Assembly: GCA_019828595.1 (NCBI GenBank)
Contig: JAHQRK010000017.1
Coordinates: forward strand, 1,178,001-1,242,000
From: Aphanomyces cochlioides
Lineage: Eukaryota > Oomycota > Saprolegniomycetes > Saprolegniales > Verrucalvaceae
Length of the DNA: 64,000 nucleotides
Reading direction: 5' to 3'
The notes under the pieces are model-generated. The model searched no databases. It saw nothing but the letters and a program-made list of their open reading frames with translations, and was not told the origin of the DNA. The first letter of the stretch is position 1, and each line of letters opens with the position of its first letter. Shown one piece after another: positions 45,262 through 58,049 of this stretch. Both the position numbers and the translations under genes were made by a program.

Positions 45262-46360
45262 CTCGATATGTCACCTCGCGCGCAAACCTGCAAATTGATT
45301 TTTCGTGCGACGTTGCTCCTAATTAGGTCCAATTATAATACAAAGAATTCGTATTTAATACAATTGTTGACCAATCCCATACAAAGTCTAAATACAGTGT
45401 CCAATTAAATGAACTTGTCATTTCATGTAGCCAATGAAATTGAGCAATAGGAAGTAATTGACCAATCAAATGTACTCAAATCTTTCCATTGACCAATGAA
45501 AATGCTTGGCATTTTGGCGGGAGTGTCGACATTGCCGACATTTTCGGTGGTGGATAAATCGAATCAACTTCAGGTCTGCACTGAAATTGAACTTGGCTCC
45601 ACCGTGGCTGCGCTGACAAACTCCTTCGGTCCTCTGATTAAGACTGATGGTACTGCGCTTGAGTCACTGACACACTTAATGCAGGGGAATACCCCCTTCA
45701 TCTTCTCTGGCTTGGCCATTTACTAAATTCAAGAGTTGCTCAATTTTGAGAAACCAGTCATGCCTTGAATGCCTGGGGGTATTTCTTGACGTCGTTCGGA
45801 CACATCGTGTTTCGCCTCAATTATAGAGTTAAGGTCAGTTCTACTCATGACTCTCGCCAAGAGGAGAGATGTGTCTGAGACTGCAGAAGTTGGTTGACGT
45901 GGAGTCGATAGTGCAATCGACCAGCTTTGACTTGATAGCATTCCGTGTCTTGTATTGAAAAGAATCCCAAAGACATGGAGCACTTACTTTCAAACAACGT
46001 TACTGTTATTCCTCATTTGATGTGAAATTATCGATTGTTCCACTTATCTTTCTTGCAAGTGAATGCAATTGCGCCGCAAAGATTGATGCTACAATGCGAT
46101 CATAAAAGTACTTCGACACGACCACCACAACTGGAAACTGTGCTTATGCTGACACTGATTAGGTCACATTGTACTCCTTGCGGTCTAATCGTCACAAACT
46201 CTGCACTCTGCAACGCACCAAGCCCGATCCTTGCCCGACACTCCAAAATGCCACGATTTTCATTGTTATAAAGTAAATTTTCGACCAATCAAGTCCAAAT
46301 TTTAAATCGAATGACCAATCAAAAGCATAGTATGATTTAAGCCTTTCTGAAGTGACTGCT
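45262..46360. promoter_or_regulatory. Divergent promoter with a cluster of CCAAT boxes
   Basis: CCAAT occurs at about 45,371, 45,401, 45,431, 45,462 and 45,493: five copies in 125 bp, all on the + strand and spaced about 30 bp apart. Two more lie at 46,285 and 46,315, again 30 bp apart, 45-75 bp before the ankyrin gene. A 77-codon + frame (45,496-45,726; MKMLGILAGVSTLPTFSVVD) begins on the last box of the first cluster and may be a small gene, but I cannot recognise it. Confidence 0.5.
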
Positions 46361-48620
46361 ATGGAGTCTGTCGCCGATCAACATGGCCGAGGCCTTGAGC
46401 TTATCAGGAGTCTGAATAGCCTTTCTCTCGATGATAGTAAAGATCCGCCTTCAGATGACGAGGAAATACAGATTCTTCGGCAATATGTTGACTCCCTGGA
46501 ACGCCAACTACTTGACATTCTCCTTGAAAAAGAAAACGATATGACAATGTGTAAAGCAAGTGCAGAGTGTACTTTTGCCAAGAACAACGCTGGTCGCATC
46601 CTCGTTGCCTTGTTTGATCATGCGAATGGAGCGAAAGTTGACGGACTCAAAGTGTGGTGGGAAACAGGCAATATTCAAACTCGAAATGGACCAGCGCATT
46701 GGCGAGTAGATCCAAGAACACTGAGGGATAAACGTGGGTAAGAGTACAATATTGTCCATATGAACGCAAATATGATTTCAATTGTAGGTTCAATTTTCTC
46801 CATGCGGCCGTTGATCGAAATCTTGCAAAGGAAAGTTCCAAAGTTGCTTTGGTGGAGTTGCTGGTGGATACAATGGGTTTCGACGTGAATGCCACAGATT
46901 TTGTACAAAAACCTAGTAATTGCAAGCTCAATATGTGTAGGTTGGTCGCACGAGCTTGCACCTTGCAGCACTGAACGGCTATGAAGATGTATAATTGACA
47001 TTGTCATTCTCACCGACTCATCGTATTGTAGTTGGTACAGTGTCTGTTGTCAAAAGGAGCAAATCCTATCATAAAAGACAAAGCAGGAATGACTGCCTTA
47101 TCTATCGTCCAACAAGTAAGTGGCATTCCGGAAGGCATCGTGAAGGCATTACTCGCCGCTGAACGTGAGTTTCGACGAGGTATATCCTAGAGTGTCATTG
47201 GTAGCAATTAATTTGTTTCTAGATGCATCTTTGTCCCCACCCAACGCCTCGCAAGCAGTATGCTACGTATTCATTGGTGACTAACTTTCGGTCAGGATGT
47301 TCTTGCTTCAGTTTACTTCCTGAAAAGGTTAAAGAAATACTTTTCAATGCCCTACAAGAGTATGATTGAGCGCGAAGTAACGAATCTGTTCAAGAAAATT
47401 CAAACTTGTAAGTCGGTTGTAATCCTGTTTAATTTATCATCATGTAGTGTCGGGTGGAAGCCAGGTTTCATTTGACATCTTAACCCGGGAATTGTCTCTG
47501 GACAGAAATGTGGAAACCATTTTCACATATCACGCTTTCACCTCGCCAGACTTCATCAACGCTTTTAAAATCGAAGGCAGCAGATTTTCAATCTATTCTT
47601 CAGTGGATGAAGCTTTACACCCACCTGCAACTTGGATAAATTTTATTCAGCGGGTTTTGCATAAAGTTTGTCACGCACCAAAGGCTACAGGTTCTAAGCT
47701 CTCACGTAGTGCTCAATTGCTCATACAGACTCTTCCTCCATTGACAATGAACGACAACTTTGGTACTACGCAGCATTGTATTATGTCCAAGCAGAAGAGA
47801 TACCTCGAAGACTTGATGTTCAAAAGGGATCGACTGAAGCACATTTCACCACTAAAGAGAATATCTCTGTGGACTTGTCGGATAACATTCTCATTCAAGG
47901 GCAAACTTACTGTATTGTGGCACAATCATCTCAGCTAATCATACTAGGTAACAACTAAATCGTCAATCAAGTTCGTGCTCTCATTTTTAAATAGACCGAC
48001 CATTTGAAGGCCCTACGGCACGTGAATGCAAAGCATACAATGTCAATTCATCTCTGCATCCACCATATATCAGTGTATTGAAGCTACACGAACGCACGCC
48101 GGGGAACAAATTCGACAAAATGAGTGCTGAAGACGTACTGATGCGATCTAGCAAAAACTCTGACGATATAATGTAGGAAATGACACAGGATTATCAACGG
48201 ATTGCCCCCGGCGAATCGTTTGAAATCGCCATGAAAATTGGTCCTGTCATCAAACGCTCTGAAGCTGTAGAGTTGGTCAAGGAATGGAAGGCAACGTGTA
48301 AAGATGTATTTCTAAAACACGAGTGGGCTCGTTACCCAAGGCCAAAAGTTAATTTGTTATAGGTGTATTTCTGGACATCCAATGTGCTCATCGTCATGCC
48401 CACAAAAAGCTGGAAAATATTTGGTTTCTAACAGTTGCAGCTCTTCTCTTACTTTCGTGTAGTGCCGATATTCAATGGAAAAGGTTGGTAATGACCTTGC
48501 ACAGAAGTATTTCGGCCGAACAACTTATTCAAAGGTATTTGAAGGTGCCTATGCCCACTTATCCGTGGTGTAGGCATTGGCACCTCGTGCTACAATCCAG
48601 AGGCTGCAAGACAAGTATAA
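46361..48620 (+). CDS. Ankyrin-repeat protein of unknown function
   Basis: Multi-exon gene from ATG 46,361. The first exon has an acidic segment and a coiled-coil stretch (ILRQYVDSLERQLLDILLEK). Ankyrin repeats follow: FNFLHAAVDRNL, GRTSLHLAALNGYEDV and LSKGANPIIKDKAGMTALSI. The C-terminal half (from about 47,440) is not recognised; it includes a segment spliced near 47,685 with short introns and SSIDNERQLWYYAALYYVQA. An in-frame TAG at 48,174-48,176 lies between two coding-like stretches; either a very small unrecognised intron or a nonsense mutation. The end at 48,620 is a best guess. Confidence 0.6.
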
Positions 48621-48809
48621 AGGAAGCCAAAGCTGGCCGGGTTGCAGGTTGACGAGAGCTACGGTTTCTCCATGAGCAAAAGTGGCACGAGTTTTCTCCC
48701 GATTCTCGGTGGCATGTAAACAACCAGTAAATACTTGTTGCTTCCTCTTCAGGGCATATTCTCAATGAATTACAAAAAAGCTCATGCTAAACAAATGTGC
48801 CAGCACTCA

Positions 48810-49301
<492 letters not shown>

Positions 49302-49361
49302 GTCGCCTTTATGGCTCTCTTTCAAAATATTATATTTGAAAAAAGTATTGAATTTTGCCAT

Positions 49362-49714
49362 TTAATAATTTTAAGGAGTTACTGGTTAATGACGATATTT
49401 TGGGACAAACTGTTTTTCCCAGTGTGAGAAATGGTATAATACACATTTCTACGTTGGGGCAAAATGTTTAAAAGTGTTTAAAACACTAAGATTGCCATTC
49501 AAGTTCGACGAGCAAGAAGAGAATGGCGCCAAAGAAGTCAGGACAATCCGTGAAATGAGCCCCGTTCCTGAGGCTAAGATTGACGGGGCAGTCGACATCT
49601 ATCGTAAATGATATAGGTTCGCGTCGCTTTGAAAATCCAACGTGTTGAAATAAAAGGTTTGTCAAAGATAGGTCAAAGATATAGCGCCATTTTTGAACGG
49701 TCACTCGTTCGGAG
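49362..49714. other. Divergent spacer
   Basis: AT-rich spacer between CENP-A and the kinase gene. No coding feature seen. Confidence 0.5.
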
Positions 49715-52554
49715 ATGTCGAATGAAGTTGAAATCGATGGATACGACTACTCCGACGATGAATTTGAAGATGACTATGATGTATATCTGCCTGCACTTGT
49801 TGGTGTGCATATATAAATGATGTCATTGATAGGCGAAGCCAGTTCATCGTTCCCATTCTCCAATTGCAGAAATGAAGAAGGTACACTATATCAGCGTTTG
49901 GTCACAGGAATCGAAATCCTGTAGGTTGATGCATGGTCTAGAGAATCAAGAAATGCATCACATAAAGAGTTGGTTTGAGTATTAGGGGCATAGACCCACA
50001 GAATTCTAGGGGGTCTCCACGTCATCAACACCATAGCAATGGAAAGCTCCCGCCTGCTTTGGTTGTTCCTTCGCGCGATTCAAGTGATGCATTTGCAATG
50101 CCAAAGACGAAGCAATGCTTTGTAGCAACCTCGAATTTCCCTCGCGTCGCATCGAAGCCAGCCTCACCAACTTCTCCATCGAAAAAACTCCCTCCTCCAC
50201 CAGAGAAATACAACGCCTTGCACGGAGGACCAGTTCGTAACACTGTCGATAAAATCCCACATTCAACTAGATCGATCCGAGCACTCGCGTTTTCCTGCCA
50301 GTTAAAGGTGAAGCCAAACACCGTAAGACGGATGCGATGTATTAGTAGCATCTCACACATGCTAGTACCGATGCCAACGAAGCGAGAGAAAGCCGAGTCG
50401 AAACCGAAGCATCCATCGAAATCTTTGAGCCACACCACACTAAGCGAAACAAGGCTTGCTGTTGTAGTCCTTTGGTCGTCATTGAATCACATGAATTGTG
50501 TAGTCTGAAGTCAAGGCAATACAAGTCCCACACAAAGTTAAAAGTGTACAAGGGCTGGCTCATGAAATCCGCCGCTTGCGGTCGCGAACTCAAAACGTCG
50601 TCGAAGATACCGACGAAGGCGACGAAGATAGTCGAAATGTCAAAGAAAGTCCATTTCCTTTAGCACAATTGTCTGGAAGCACTCCACCTACACGTGGCCT
50701 CAAGTACGATCCTATTTGCAATGAAACTTTTATATTCATGAATTGTAGCCGGCCGAATTTTAGTCTGCACTTAGACATGGGACCAAAGCCTAAAGTTCTA
50801 GAGCTCCAGCTTCCGGATCCTGAGAGTCCCAAATTAAGCAACGGTAAAAGGGGTATCCAGCGCAACAATTTTGCCTCGGCACTCAGCTTCGAGTTGGACC
50901 TCGATTTGGAGGACTCAGCTCATGACAAGTCATATGATCTCTCCGCCTCTGGAACATTTGATGCCGAGTCATTTCAAATCAAGCAAACGGGTATTACTCG
51001 CTCTCCAGGCCGATCACCGACGCAGCCTCATGATATGAAGAAACATTTGATCAAGCTTGGTGTCTTAGGCAAAGGTAGGCTATAAAACTCCGCAATTCTT
51101 ATGTCAAGTTGTGCAGGTGCAAGTGGTGTTGTCCACAAGGCTCTCCATGTGCCGTCATTACTTCTCGTTGCTGTGAAAGTAATTCCCGTGTTTGAAAATG
51201 AAAAGCGGCATCAATTAATTGCCGAGATGAAAACACTTTACAACAACTTGGCCTCGCTAACTGGTCACACACGTGTTTGGGCATTACCAATCTTAAAGTG
51301 TTCTATTAGATGATGCTGAGAGACGCAAAGTTGCCTGCCCAGAAATTGTGTGCTTGTATGATGCATATATGAATCCAAATGAAGGAAATGTGTCTATTGT
51401 TGTCGAATACATGGATGGTGGTAGTCTTCAAGACATCGTTGACACCGGTGGATGCACTTCCGAGTCTGTTCTGGCTAACATTTCATGCCGAGTTTTGAAG
51501 GTTGTATGGTTAATTTGAATTGTTTACCAGAAGGCTGTAGGGATTGCGCTATTTGCATGAAATCCACCAACTTCATCGTGACATTAAACCAAGCAATCTC
51601 TTGATCAATCACTTCGGCGATGTCAAGGTGAGATGATATTGAAGTCACTGCCTCTGTTGACATTGATATCCAGGTGTCGGACTTTGGCATTGCAAAGGAA
51701 ATGGAAAATTCCATTGCAAAAGCAACAACGTTTGTTGGCACATTGACATACATGTCTCCTGAAAGAATAGCGAGCGAGGTATCGATCGCAGGATAGTTAA
51801 TCGTGAAGATTTTCTAGGCGTATTCATACAAGTCAGATGTGTGGTCTTTTGGGCTTTCCATCATGACGTGTGCATTGGGGCATTATCCATACACTGCACG
51901 AGGTGGATACTGGGAGCTTTTGCACAGCATTCGAAATGAACCGGTAAGTGCTAAAACATCTAAAAGATGTCACATTGCACTTTTGTAGCCCCCTAAGTTG
52001 CCACAAGATGCTGACTTTTCACCAGAGTTCCGCGACTTCTTAGCCAAAGTGAGTTGATTGTGTCAGTCATGGAGAGAAATAATACGTGAATTGTAGTGCC
52101 TGATTAAAGACCAAAACGAAAGATGGAGCGTCAAGCAACTCTTGGAACATGATTTCCTGCGTGAATGTCGTCGCGAATCTTCCTTTGCTCACGATAGTGG
52201 GGGTTCATCCAAGTCTCTAGATGACGGTAAAGATGCTGAAATCGATGGTATTGAGTTGGACGTCATTGTCCCAAAAGTCATGGAGTATTACATGAAGAAT
52301 GCCAAAGACTTGATTTTGGAACATGACTACAATTACGACGATATTGTCGCTTGGCTCAAGTCGCTACCTCCCATGCAACAAAGGTAAAACCATCATTTCA
52401 TCTCAATCGTTGATTAAATGCTGTACTTAGCAAACTCAATCGTTTTGCTGACCAAATTGGTGTTTCAAGACACACAGTCTACAAGAAATTCGAGCACGCC
52501 ATGAATATATTGGTCGACAACATTAAAGATGCTTGTTTTGATGATGAAAAGTAA
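49715..52554 (+). CDS. MAP kinase kinase-like (STE7-type) protein kinase
   Basis: About ten exons from ATG 49,715 (acidic [15 protein letters not shown]) to a stop at 52,552-52,554. A long, poorly conserved Ser/Pro-rich N-terminus precedes the kinase domain: [15 protein letters not shown] (Gly loop), VAVKVIP (Lys), [11 protein letters not shown] (catalytic loop), [11 protein letters not shown] (DFG), and an activation loop with [20 protein letters not shown], the S/T-x-x-x-S/T spacing of MAPKKs. The substrate lobe includes [13 protein letters not shown]. After the kinase comes a conserved C-terminal helical extension ([20 protein letters not shown]), unusual for MAPKKs but seen in oomycete members. 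It should phosphorylate a MAP kinase. Confidence 0.85.
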
Positions 52555-52644
52555 TTGAAATCTGTTTGAAGATCAACCTCAACGTGGAGGATTCCAATTA
52601 CTTGACTTCTCTCAAGTTCCGAAAAAAAGCCTCATTCGAGTTTG

Positions 52645-52935
52645 TCAAGCACTTCGATACCAGCGGCGCCTTATCAAGAGATAGCGTGTCATATGTATGT
52701 GCATAATATCGCCTCCCGAGATAGTATAAACACTGCGACAGCTTTGCCAAATGAGCTGAGCAACTGGAGTCGTCAACATTAGAGCTAATGATAGGTTTAG
52801 GGTTTTCGGCTTGTCAGAATTGCGACCTTCAGGCAATGCAGACTTGATATCCTGTTAGATTAAATACAGCAACAAAAATGCATAGAAAGTGTCGACCTTT
52901 ATCTTTGATCTTCTCGTGGCAGGACGAGGCGTCAT
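52645..52935 (-). CDS. Small hypothetical protein, weak support
   Basis: From ATG 52,935 (MTPRPATRRSKIK), a possible 45-nt intron (about 52,850-52,895) leads to a 63-codon open frame with LSLALMLTTPVAQLIWQSCR. The composition is coding-like, but no family is recognised and the splice sites are only plausible. Confidence 0.28.
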
Positions 52936-53175
52936 AATCTCAATCCATCCAAGAATATGTCGACAGGCAATAGAAGGATTGTCCGTTGGACTTCATCGCC
53001 ATTCTTCTTCTACAATCGAAAGACGAAAATCATTGTATTCATTGGCTCCAACTTAATTCGAGAACCAATCCGAGATCGCGAATTTAAATCATGTTGAAGT
53101 TGCTCGAACCATTGCTAGATCAGTCCGTGGCTTGGTGGAAAGCTTCATTTGGCAATTTTTTCTCTCCTTGCAATC

Positions 53176-53454
53176 ATGAGCTCTTCTGTGACGTACGAAT
53201 CAGCCCCCAACAACTTGACAGAAGATGACTGCGTGAGGCTGTACAAGATCTACTCGTCCTCAGACAAATTGCCTACTGCTTGCAAGGATCTGCTACAACG
53301 AAAGAAAAGCGGCACTACGGGATATTATGGCGTGGCGGAAAATCACAGCCTGAACGTCAAGGGCGGCCACCGGGGCAAGCGCGGCGACGGGGAAAGTCAT
53401 GCATCGCTTCAACGTCGATTCACTGGACCCATGTCTGGCTATGGTAAGCAATGA
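53176..53454 (+). CDS. Small hypothetical protein
   Basis: 92 codons from ATG 53,176: MSSSVTYESAPNNLTEDDC, a helical middle, then a Gly/Arg-rich tail (GGHRGKRGDGESHASLQRRF). It is a complete frame with good codon texture. The family is not recognised. Size and basic tail would fit a small RNA-binding or mitochondrial protein, but nothing decides this. Confidence 0.45.
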   Translation: MSSSVTYESAPNNLTEDDCVRLYKIYSSSDKLPTACKDLLQRKKSGTTGYYGVAENHSLNVKGGHRGKRGDGESHASLQRRFTGPMSGYGKQ

Positions 53455-54322
53455 AAAGCCATGCAATATGATGTAAATGTGCTGTATACGATGTGCATTT
53501 AATTGTTGAAAACTAATGAACATTTATATATCAAAGGTTCCTGTACTCCTTGCATAACAACATAACATCTCAAGTGCAAAGCCACACAACTACAAGATCA
53601 TTGAAGATAATTTCAATTAGTACAGTACAACCTTTTGTGCGGTCGGCAATGAGATTTCATTGCGCTCAAACGAATGAGCCACAAACTTTCAGAAGTACAG
53701 GTTGCACTCAATGACACCAGCCCTCTTGGACAGCTCGAGAAAGCCCGAAAGCCAGCTGAAGTCCAGGTGTTGAAATTGATCTGGGTCACTCTGACCTGTT
53801 TGGAAAAACTCAACGGGAAGACGATGTGGACCGGTTAAGCTCATGACAAGCATGTGGTATTAGTTGAACATGTAATAGAGCTTTGCCGATGATTTGACCA
53901 GCCAGATCAACCAAAGGCAAGACTAATTGCATCTCATGCTTAGAGCAAAGGATGTAAATGAGGTCAACAAGAAGCCACAAATTATCACGGTCGTTGCAAG
54001 CGCGATGCTTATTGCTGGTGAAAAAAATGGTGAAATACTTTATCCACTCAACTACCCAAGCCAACTGATTGGGAAATTCAAGCCAATTATACATGCAATC
54101 AAGTATCGTACCATGATTGATTTGTCGTTTATTATTCCTATCACGGTTAGCCTCTTTGGTCAGGAGATAGCAATGCGGTCGTCGGTTGGAACTTTGAAAC
54201 TTAACTTTGGATCTATTTTTGAGTCTTCTCGAAGATTCCCATGAACATTTTTTAGAAGTTCTGAACTTTATCCGGAATTTTATCCGGCCGCGAGCGAGGG
54301 ACGAACAAGTGACCATTTGAAA
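53455..54322. other. Spacer with coding-like traces on the minus strand and a TTATCCGG promoter
   Basis: On the minus strand, ATG 53,844 opens 51 codons (VEFFQTGQSDPDQF, HLDFSWLSGFLEL) ending at 53,689, and 53,870-54,080 reads coding-like (YNWLEFPNQLAWVVEWIKYF). I could not join them into a gene. TTATCCGG occurs at 54,268-54,275 and 54,280-54,287, about 35-55 bp before the SGT1 start codon. Confidence 0.4.
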
Positions 54323-55580
54323 ATGGCCAAAGCAGCAGCTAACGCGTTCTTTGTCGAGGAGGAGTACGAATTGGCCGTTGAGCAATACGCGTTGGCCTTG
54401 AAAGAGTCGCCCGATGATGCGGATGCACTGTCGAAACGCAGTGCGGCGTATCTCAAGCTGAACAAATTGCAACTTGCGTTGGACGATGCGTCTGCAGCTT
54501 TGGCACAAGATCCATCCCTTCTCATCGCGCACTATCGACAGGGAGTGGCTCTTTTTGGGCAAGAAAAGTTTCAAGATGCCCGAGCTTCCTTTTCAAAAGG
54601 GAAAGAGTTGGCAGGCAATCACGAAAATGCACTTGCTCGATTCAAAACTTGGATTCGTAAATGTGACGCTGAAATTGAAGGTTTGAGATGGAGATTAGAC
54701 TTGCTCATTAACTGAATGTTGTAGATGAAGATATGGATACAAATTCGATTGAGGAACCAAAGCCACTAGCTGCTGCCACTCCCGCAGTTGTTGCTCCACC
54801 AAAGCCTCTCTTTCGGTGTGAATTGCTGTTGGTGTCGCTCGCTCACTACCCCTTGTAGTCACGAGTGGTATCAGAGCCCCACTCATGTTACTGTTTCGGT
54901 CTTCCAGAAAAATCTCAAGCCTGAAGATGTCGTTGTGCAATTTCAAACCCAGAAGGTATGGGCGAGCTTCTAAATGGTCTCGCTGATGATTATGTCTAGT
55001 TGATTGTCCAATTTACGATCAATGGCAGCACGGTTACTGCTTTAGACATGACCCTGTTTAGCCCTATTGACGAGAATGATTCGTCTTACCGTATTTCCTC
55101 GGTCAAGGTGGAGATTAAGATGAAGAAGGCCCAACCATCGCCTTGGGACCAGTTGGACCGCTCGGCGACGATTGCTGCAGGTAGCACCTGATCGCTTTTT
55201 CATTGCTAATATCTCCACTAGCTCCAGTTGTAACTGGCGTTGTGAGCAAGCAACCTCCCAAGCCCTATGCTTCCAACCGTGACTGGAACAAGATTGACAA
55301 AAACCTGACGGAAGAATTGGAGCAAGAGAAGCCTGAAGGCGAAGCAGCGATGCAAAAGCTCTTTGCGGATATTTATGCCAAGGCAGACGAGAACACGCGT
55401 CGTGCGATGAACAAATCATTTGTAAGAAATCATATCTCCATATACGAGGACTTAACTTTCATTGAGTAGCAAACGTCGGGTGGCACCGTCTTGTCGACTA
55501 ACTGGAACGAAGTGGCAGAAAAGGATTACGAAAAGGAACGCCCCGCGCCTGACGGCATGCAGTGGAAGAAGTGGGGATGA
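54323..55580 (+). CDS. SGT1: SGT1 co-chaperone (TPR-CS-SGS)
   Basis: About six exons from ATG 54,323. Exon 1 encodes three TPR repeats ([59 protein letters not shown]). The CS domain follows ([39 protein letters not shown]). The SGS domain includes [55 protein letters not shown] and WKKWG at the end. SGT1 works with HSP90 and Skp1 in kinetochore assembly, ubiquitin ligase maturation and immune receptor stability. All three domains are intact. Confidence 0.94.
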
Positions 55581-56537
55581 AGACTCTGATCGCCTCTTCA
55601 CCAACGTTTTCAGTTTAGCTGATTTATGCTTGTCTAATCTCGCATTATGTCTCAGTCTTCATGTCCAGCTAGCGGTGGGATCCTTCAATAGCCACTCACC
55701 TCATGGCAGGAGCCATTGCACTACAGTGCTCACTGAATAGAACTTCCATTTAGACTGGGGAATCTGTACAAAAACAATGGCAGCATTGGCATAGAACTGC
55801 AAAGATCATGCATGAATTCCCTCCCATCTTGTCGACCATACCAAAGTGCACTTGATCCTACATCGCAGTAGCATCTCTTCGGTGGATAAATACATTATGT
55901 TGACACGCTTTCAAATGGAATCTTCCCTCGAGTGATAGGTGCTCCAAGCAAAACTTTCCAAGGAGGATTCTGAATTGAGGACTTGACGATCTTGGCAGTG
56001 GCATAAAATACGCCTACATCGCTGGTGCAATACAATAATTTTGTTGACAATAGTTCAATAATTTCATCGGGTTGACTGCGTGACAGTCGTAAAAAAGCCC
56101 TCTTGTCTCGGAACAGATGCCAAGGCTTGGGTGATAGGAAGCATGGAGCAACAGACGAGAAAGAGATCTTTTCATCGCGTGCTCGTAGCCCCTCATTTAG
56201 TGCAAAGTGCCTTGGATATATCCCGCACCCGTGAAACGTATGTGCAAAGTGAGCTTCAAGATGGACTCTTCATACTGTGTATTGACTAGCTTTTGATTTT
56301 CAAATCGACGTCATTTCGCGACGTCACCACGACAACAAGCATCATATCCTCCAAGAAGATTCTATTCAAAGTGACTAGATCATGGACGTGACGACCTTCA
56401 ACTTTGTTAGGTGCCGAGAACATAAATTTGAAATACGTATGAAAATTCAGTATACCATGTCGATCAACCGCTGGCCCGTATCAATGGAGTGTGGGTTCCA
56501 TTGGGCTTTGTGATACAGACAACGCAAGACTAGCTAG
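55581..56537. other. Spacer with a possible minus-strand gene or gene relic
   Basis: On the minus strand a frame without an ATG runs from about 56,245 to 55,918 and reads coding-like (FRDKRAFLRLSRSQPDEIIE, DVGVFYATAKIVK, NPPWKVLLGAP). Upstream, ATG 56,423 opens MFSAPNKVEGRHVHDL and VVVVTSRNDVDLKIK, ending in TAG near 56,285. The two stretches do not join through a clear intron. I do not recognise the family; a decayed gene is likely. Confidence 0.38.
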
Positions 56538-57851
56538 ATGGGAGCTGTGTGCGCGTGTTTCGGCGGAGGCCGAGGGAACCGCTTCCGTGATATTTATCAA
56601 TTGGGCGAGAAGATTGGCGAAGGTGGCTTTTCAGTCGTCCGCAAAGCGACCCACCGACAGACCAAGGTCGTGTATGCCGTCAAATGCTTCAAGAAAACAA
56701 GGCTGTCCGATCAGGACGTCAAGGATATTCACATCGAAGTGGCGTTGCTCAAGCAAATGAAGCATCCCAACATTCTCAACATCCATGCATTCTACGACGA
56801 ACCTGAATACTACTACACCGTCATGGACCTTGTCGAAGGAGGCGAATTGTTTGATCGTATCATTGACAAAGTAGACCCTTCAGTGGATTGACTGAATCCT
56901 CACTCAACCATGTAGGAATATTACACCGAAAAAGAGTGCCGCGATTTGATCAAAGTGCTGCTAGAAACTATCTTGTACTGCCATAACCTTGGTATTGTCC
57001 ATCGCGACCTCAAGGTACCGCCGGATGAATATGTTCAAGTCATTGATTCTTGCAACTAGCCTGACAATATTCTCATGACGAGCCGCGACGACGATGCGTC
57101 CATTAAAATTGCCGACTTTGGTCTAGCCAAGCAAGACATTGAGGGTAATCTCCTCTCCTCCTGTGGCACACCAGAGTACGTTGGGTGCGCAAAATTCGTC
57201 TCATGCCACATCATAGGTACATCGCTCCCGAAATTGCCCGCAACATCTTCACCAAGGAAAAGCAAAGTTACGGCAAAGCCGTTGATATATGGTCGATTGG
57301 TGTCATCACTTATGTCATGCTCTGCGGATACACTCCATTTCATGCGAACAGCCAAGTGCAGTTGTTCAAGAAAATCATCAAAGGATCGTATCAATTTCAT
57401 TCTCCATACTGGGACGATGTGTCCCCCGAAGCGCAACGATTCGTATCACGCATGCTAGTTGTCGATCCGAAACAACGGTACGATTGATCTTGTCTATATG
57501 AATCCATTTACGACTTTCAATAGCGCCACTGCCGAGGAGCTCCTAGCAGATCCATGGATTATCGGTGACGAGGTACGACTCATTATGTTCGCACGGCGTA
57601 AGTAACATTCTTGTCGACACAGGTCAACTTCGCCGAATTGCAAGGCGTGGCCAAGCGCATGACGTCAAGACAGCGATTGAAAGCTGCCATGGCTACTGTA
57701 ATTTGGAGGACGTCTTGTGCCCGTTCTCACGCATTGGACATAGGTACAAACGACGATTGCGCTCAACAAATTTATCAACGCCAACAACACTGTCGTGCCC
57801 GTGACTCTTGAGCCGCCAAGCCAAGCCACGGACAAATTGAAAGCCGCCTAG
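56538..57851 (+). CDS. CaMK-like Ser/Thr protein kinase with N-terminal lipid-anchor motif, copy 1
   Basis: About six exons from ATG 56,538. The N-terminus [10 protein letters not shown] offers Gly2 for myristoylation and Cys5/Cys7 for palmitoylation, predicting membrane attachment. Kinase motifs are [79 protein letters not shown] and a HPF-like ADPWI near the end. The short C-terminus ([12 protein letters not shown]) resembles the calmodulin-binding autoinhibitory helix of CaMK I. No EF hands are present, so it is not a CDPK. The second exon pair and splice sites match those of the next gene, its tandem duplicate. Confidence 0.88.
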
Positions 57852-58049
57852 AAAACAAATCTGTGTTGTCAAAATTGTAAACTTCAATTTGCGCTTGTCT
57901 TTCGCAACTCAAATGGTTATCCGGATAATACACTATTTTCTGCATGATGAAGTTCTCAATCATCCGGATATGTGAGTTTTTATCCGGATAACACCTGTCA
58001 ATCCGGATACAAAGAGTGTTGATTGTGACATAAACCATCATTTGGTGTC
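57852..58049 (+). promoter_or_regulatory. Promoter with four ATCCGGAT motifs
   Basis: TTATCCGGATAA occurs at 57,917-57,928 and 57,980-57,991; ATCCGGAT also at 57,962-57,969 and 58,001-58,008. All lie 42-133 bp before the start codon at 58,050. The 12-bp form is a perfect palindrome, as expected for a dimeric regulator. Confidence 0.6.

Noticed and set aside
53810..54574. A 254-codon minus-strand gene over the SGT1 start
   Set aside because: Its 5' third is antisense to SGT1 exon 1, which is certain. Only the part below 54,280 has any coding texture, and it could not be joined into a gene.
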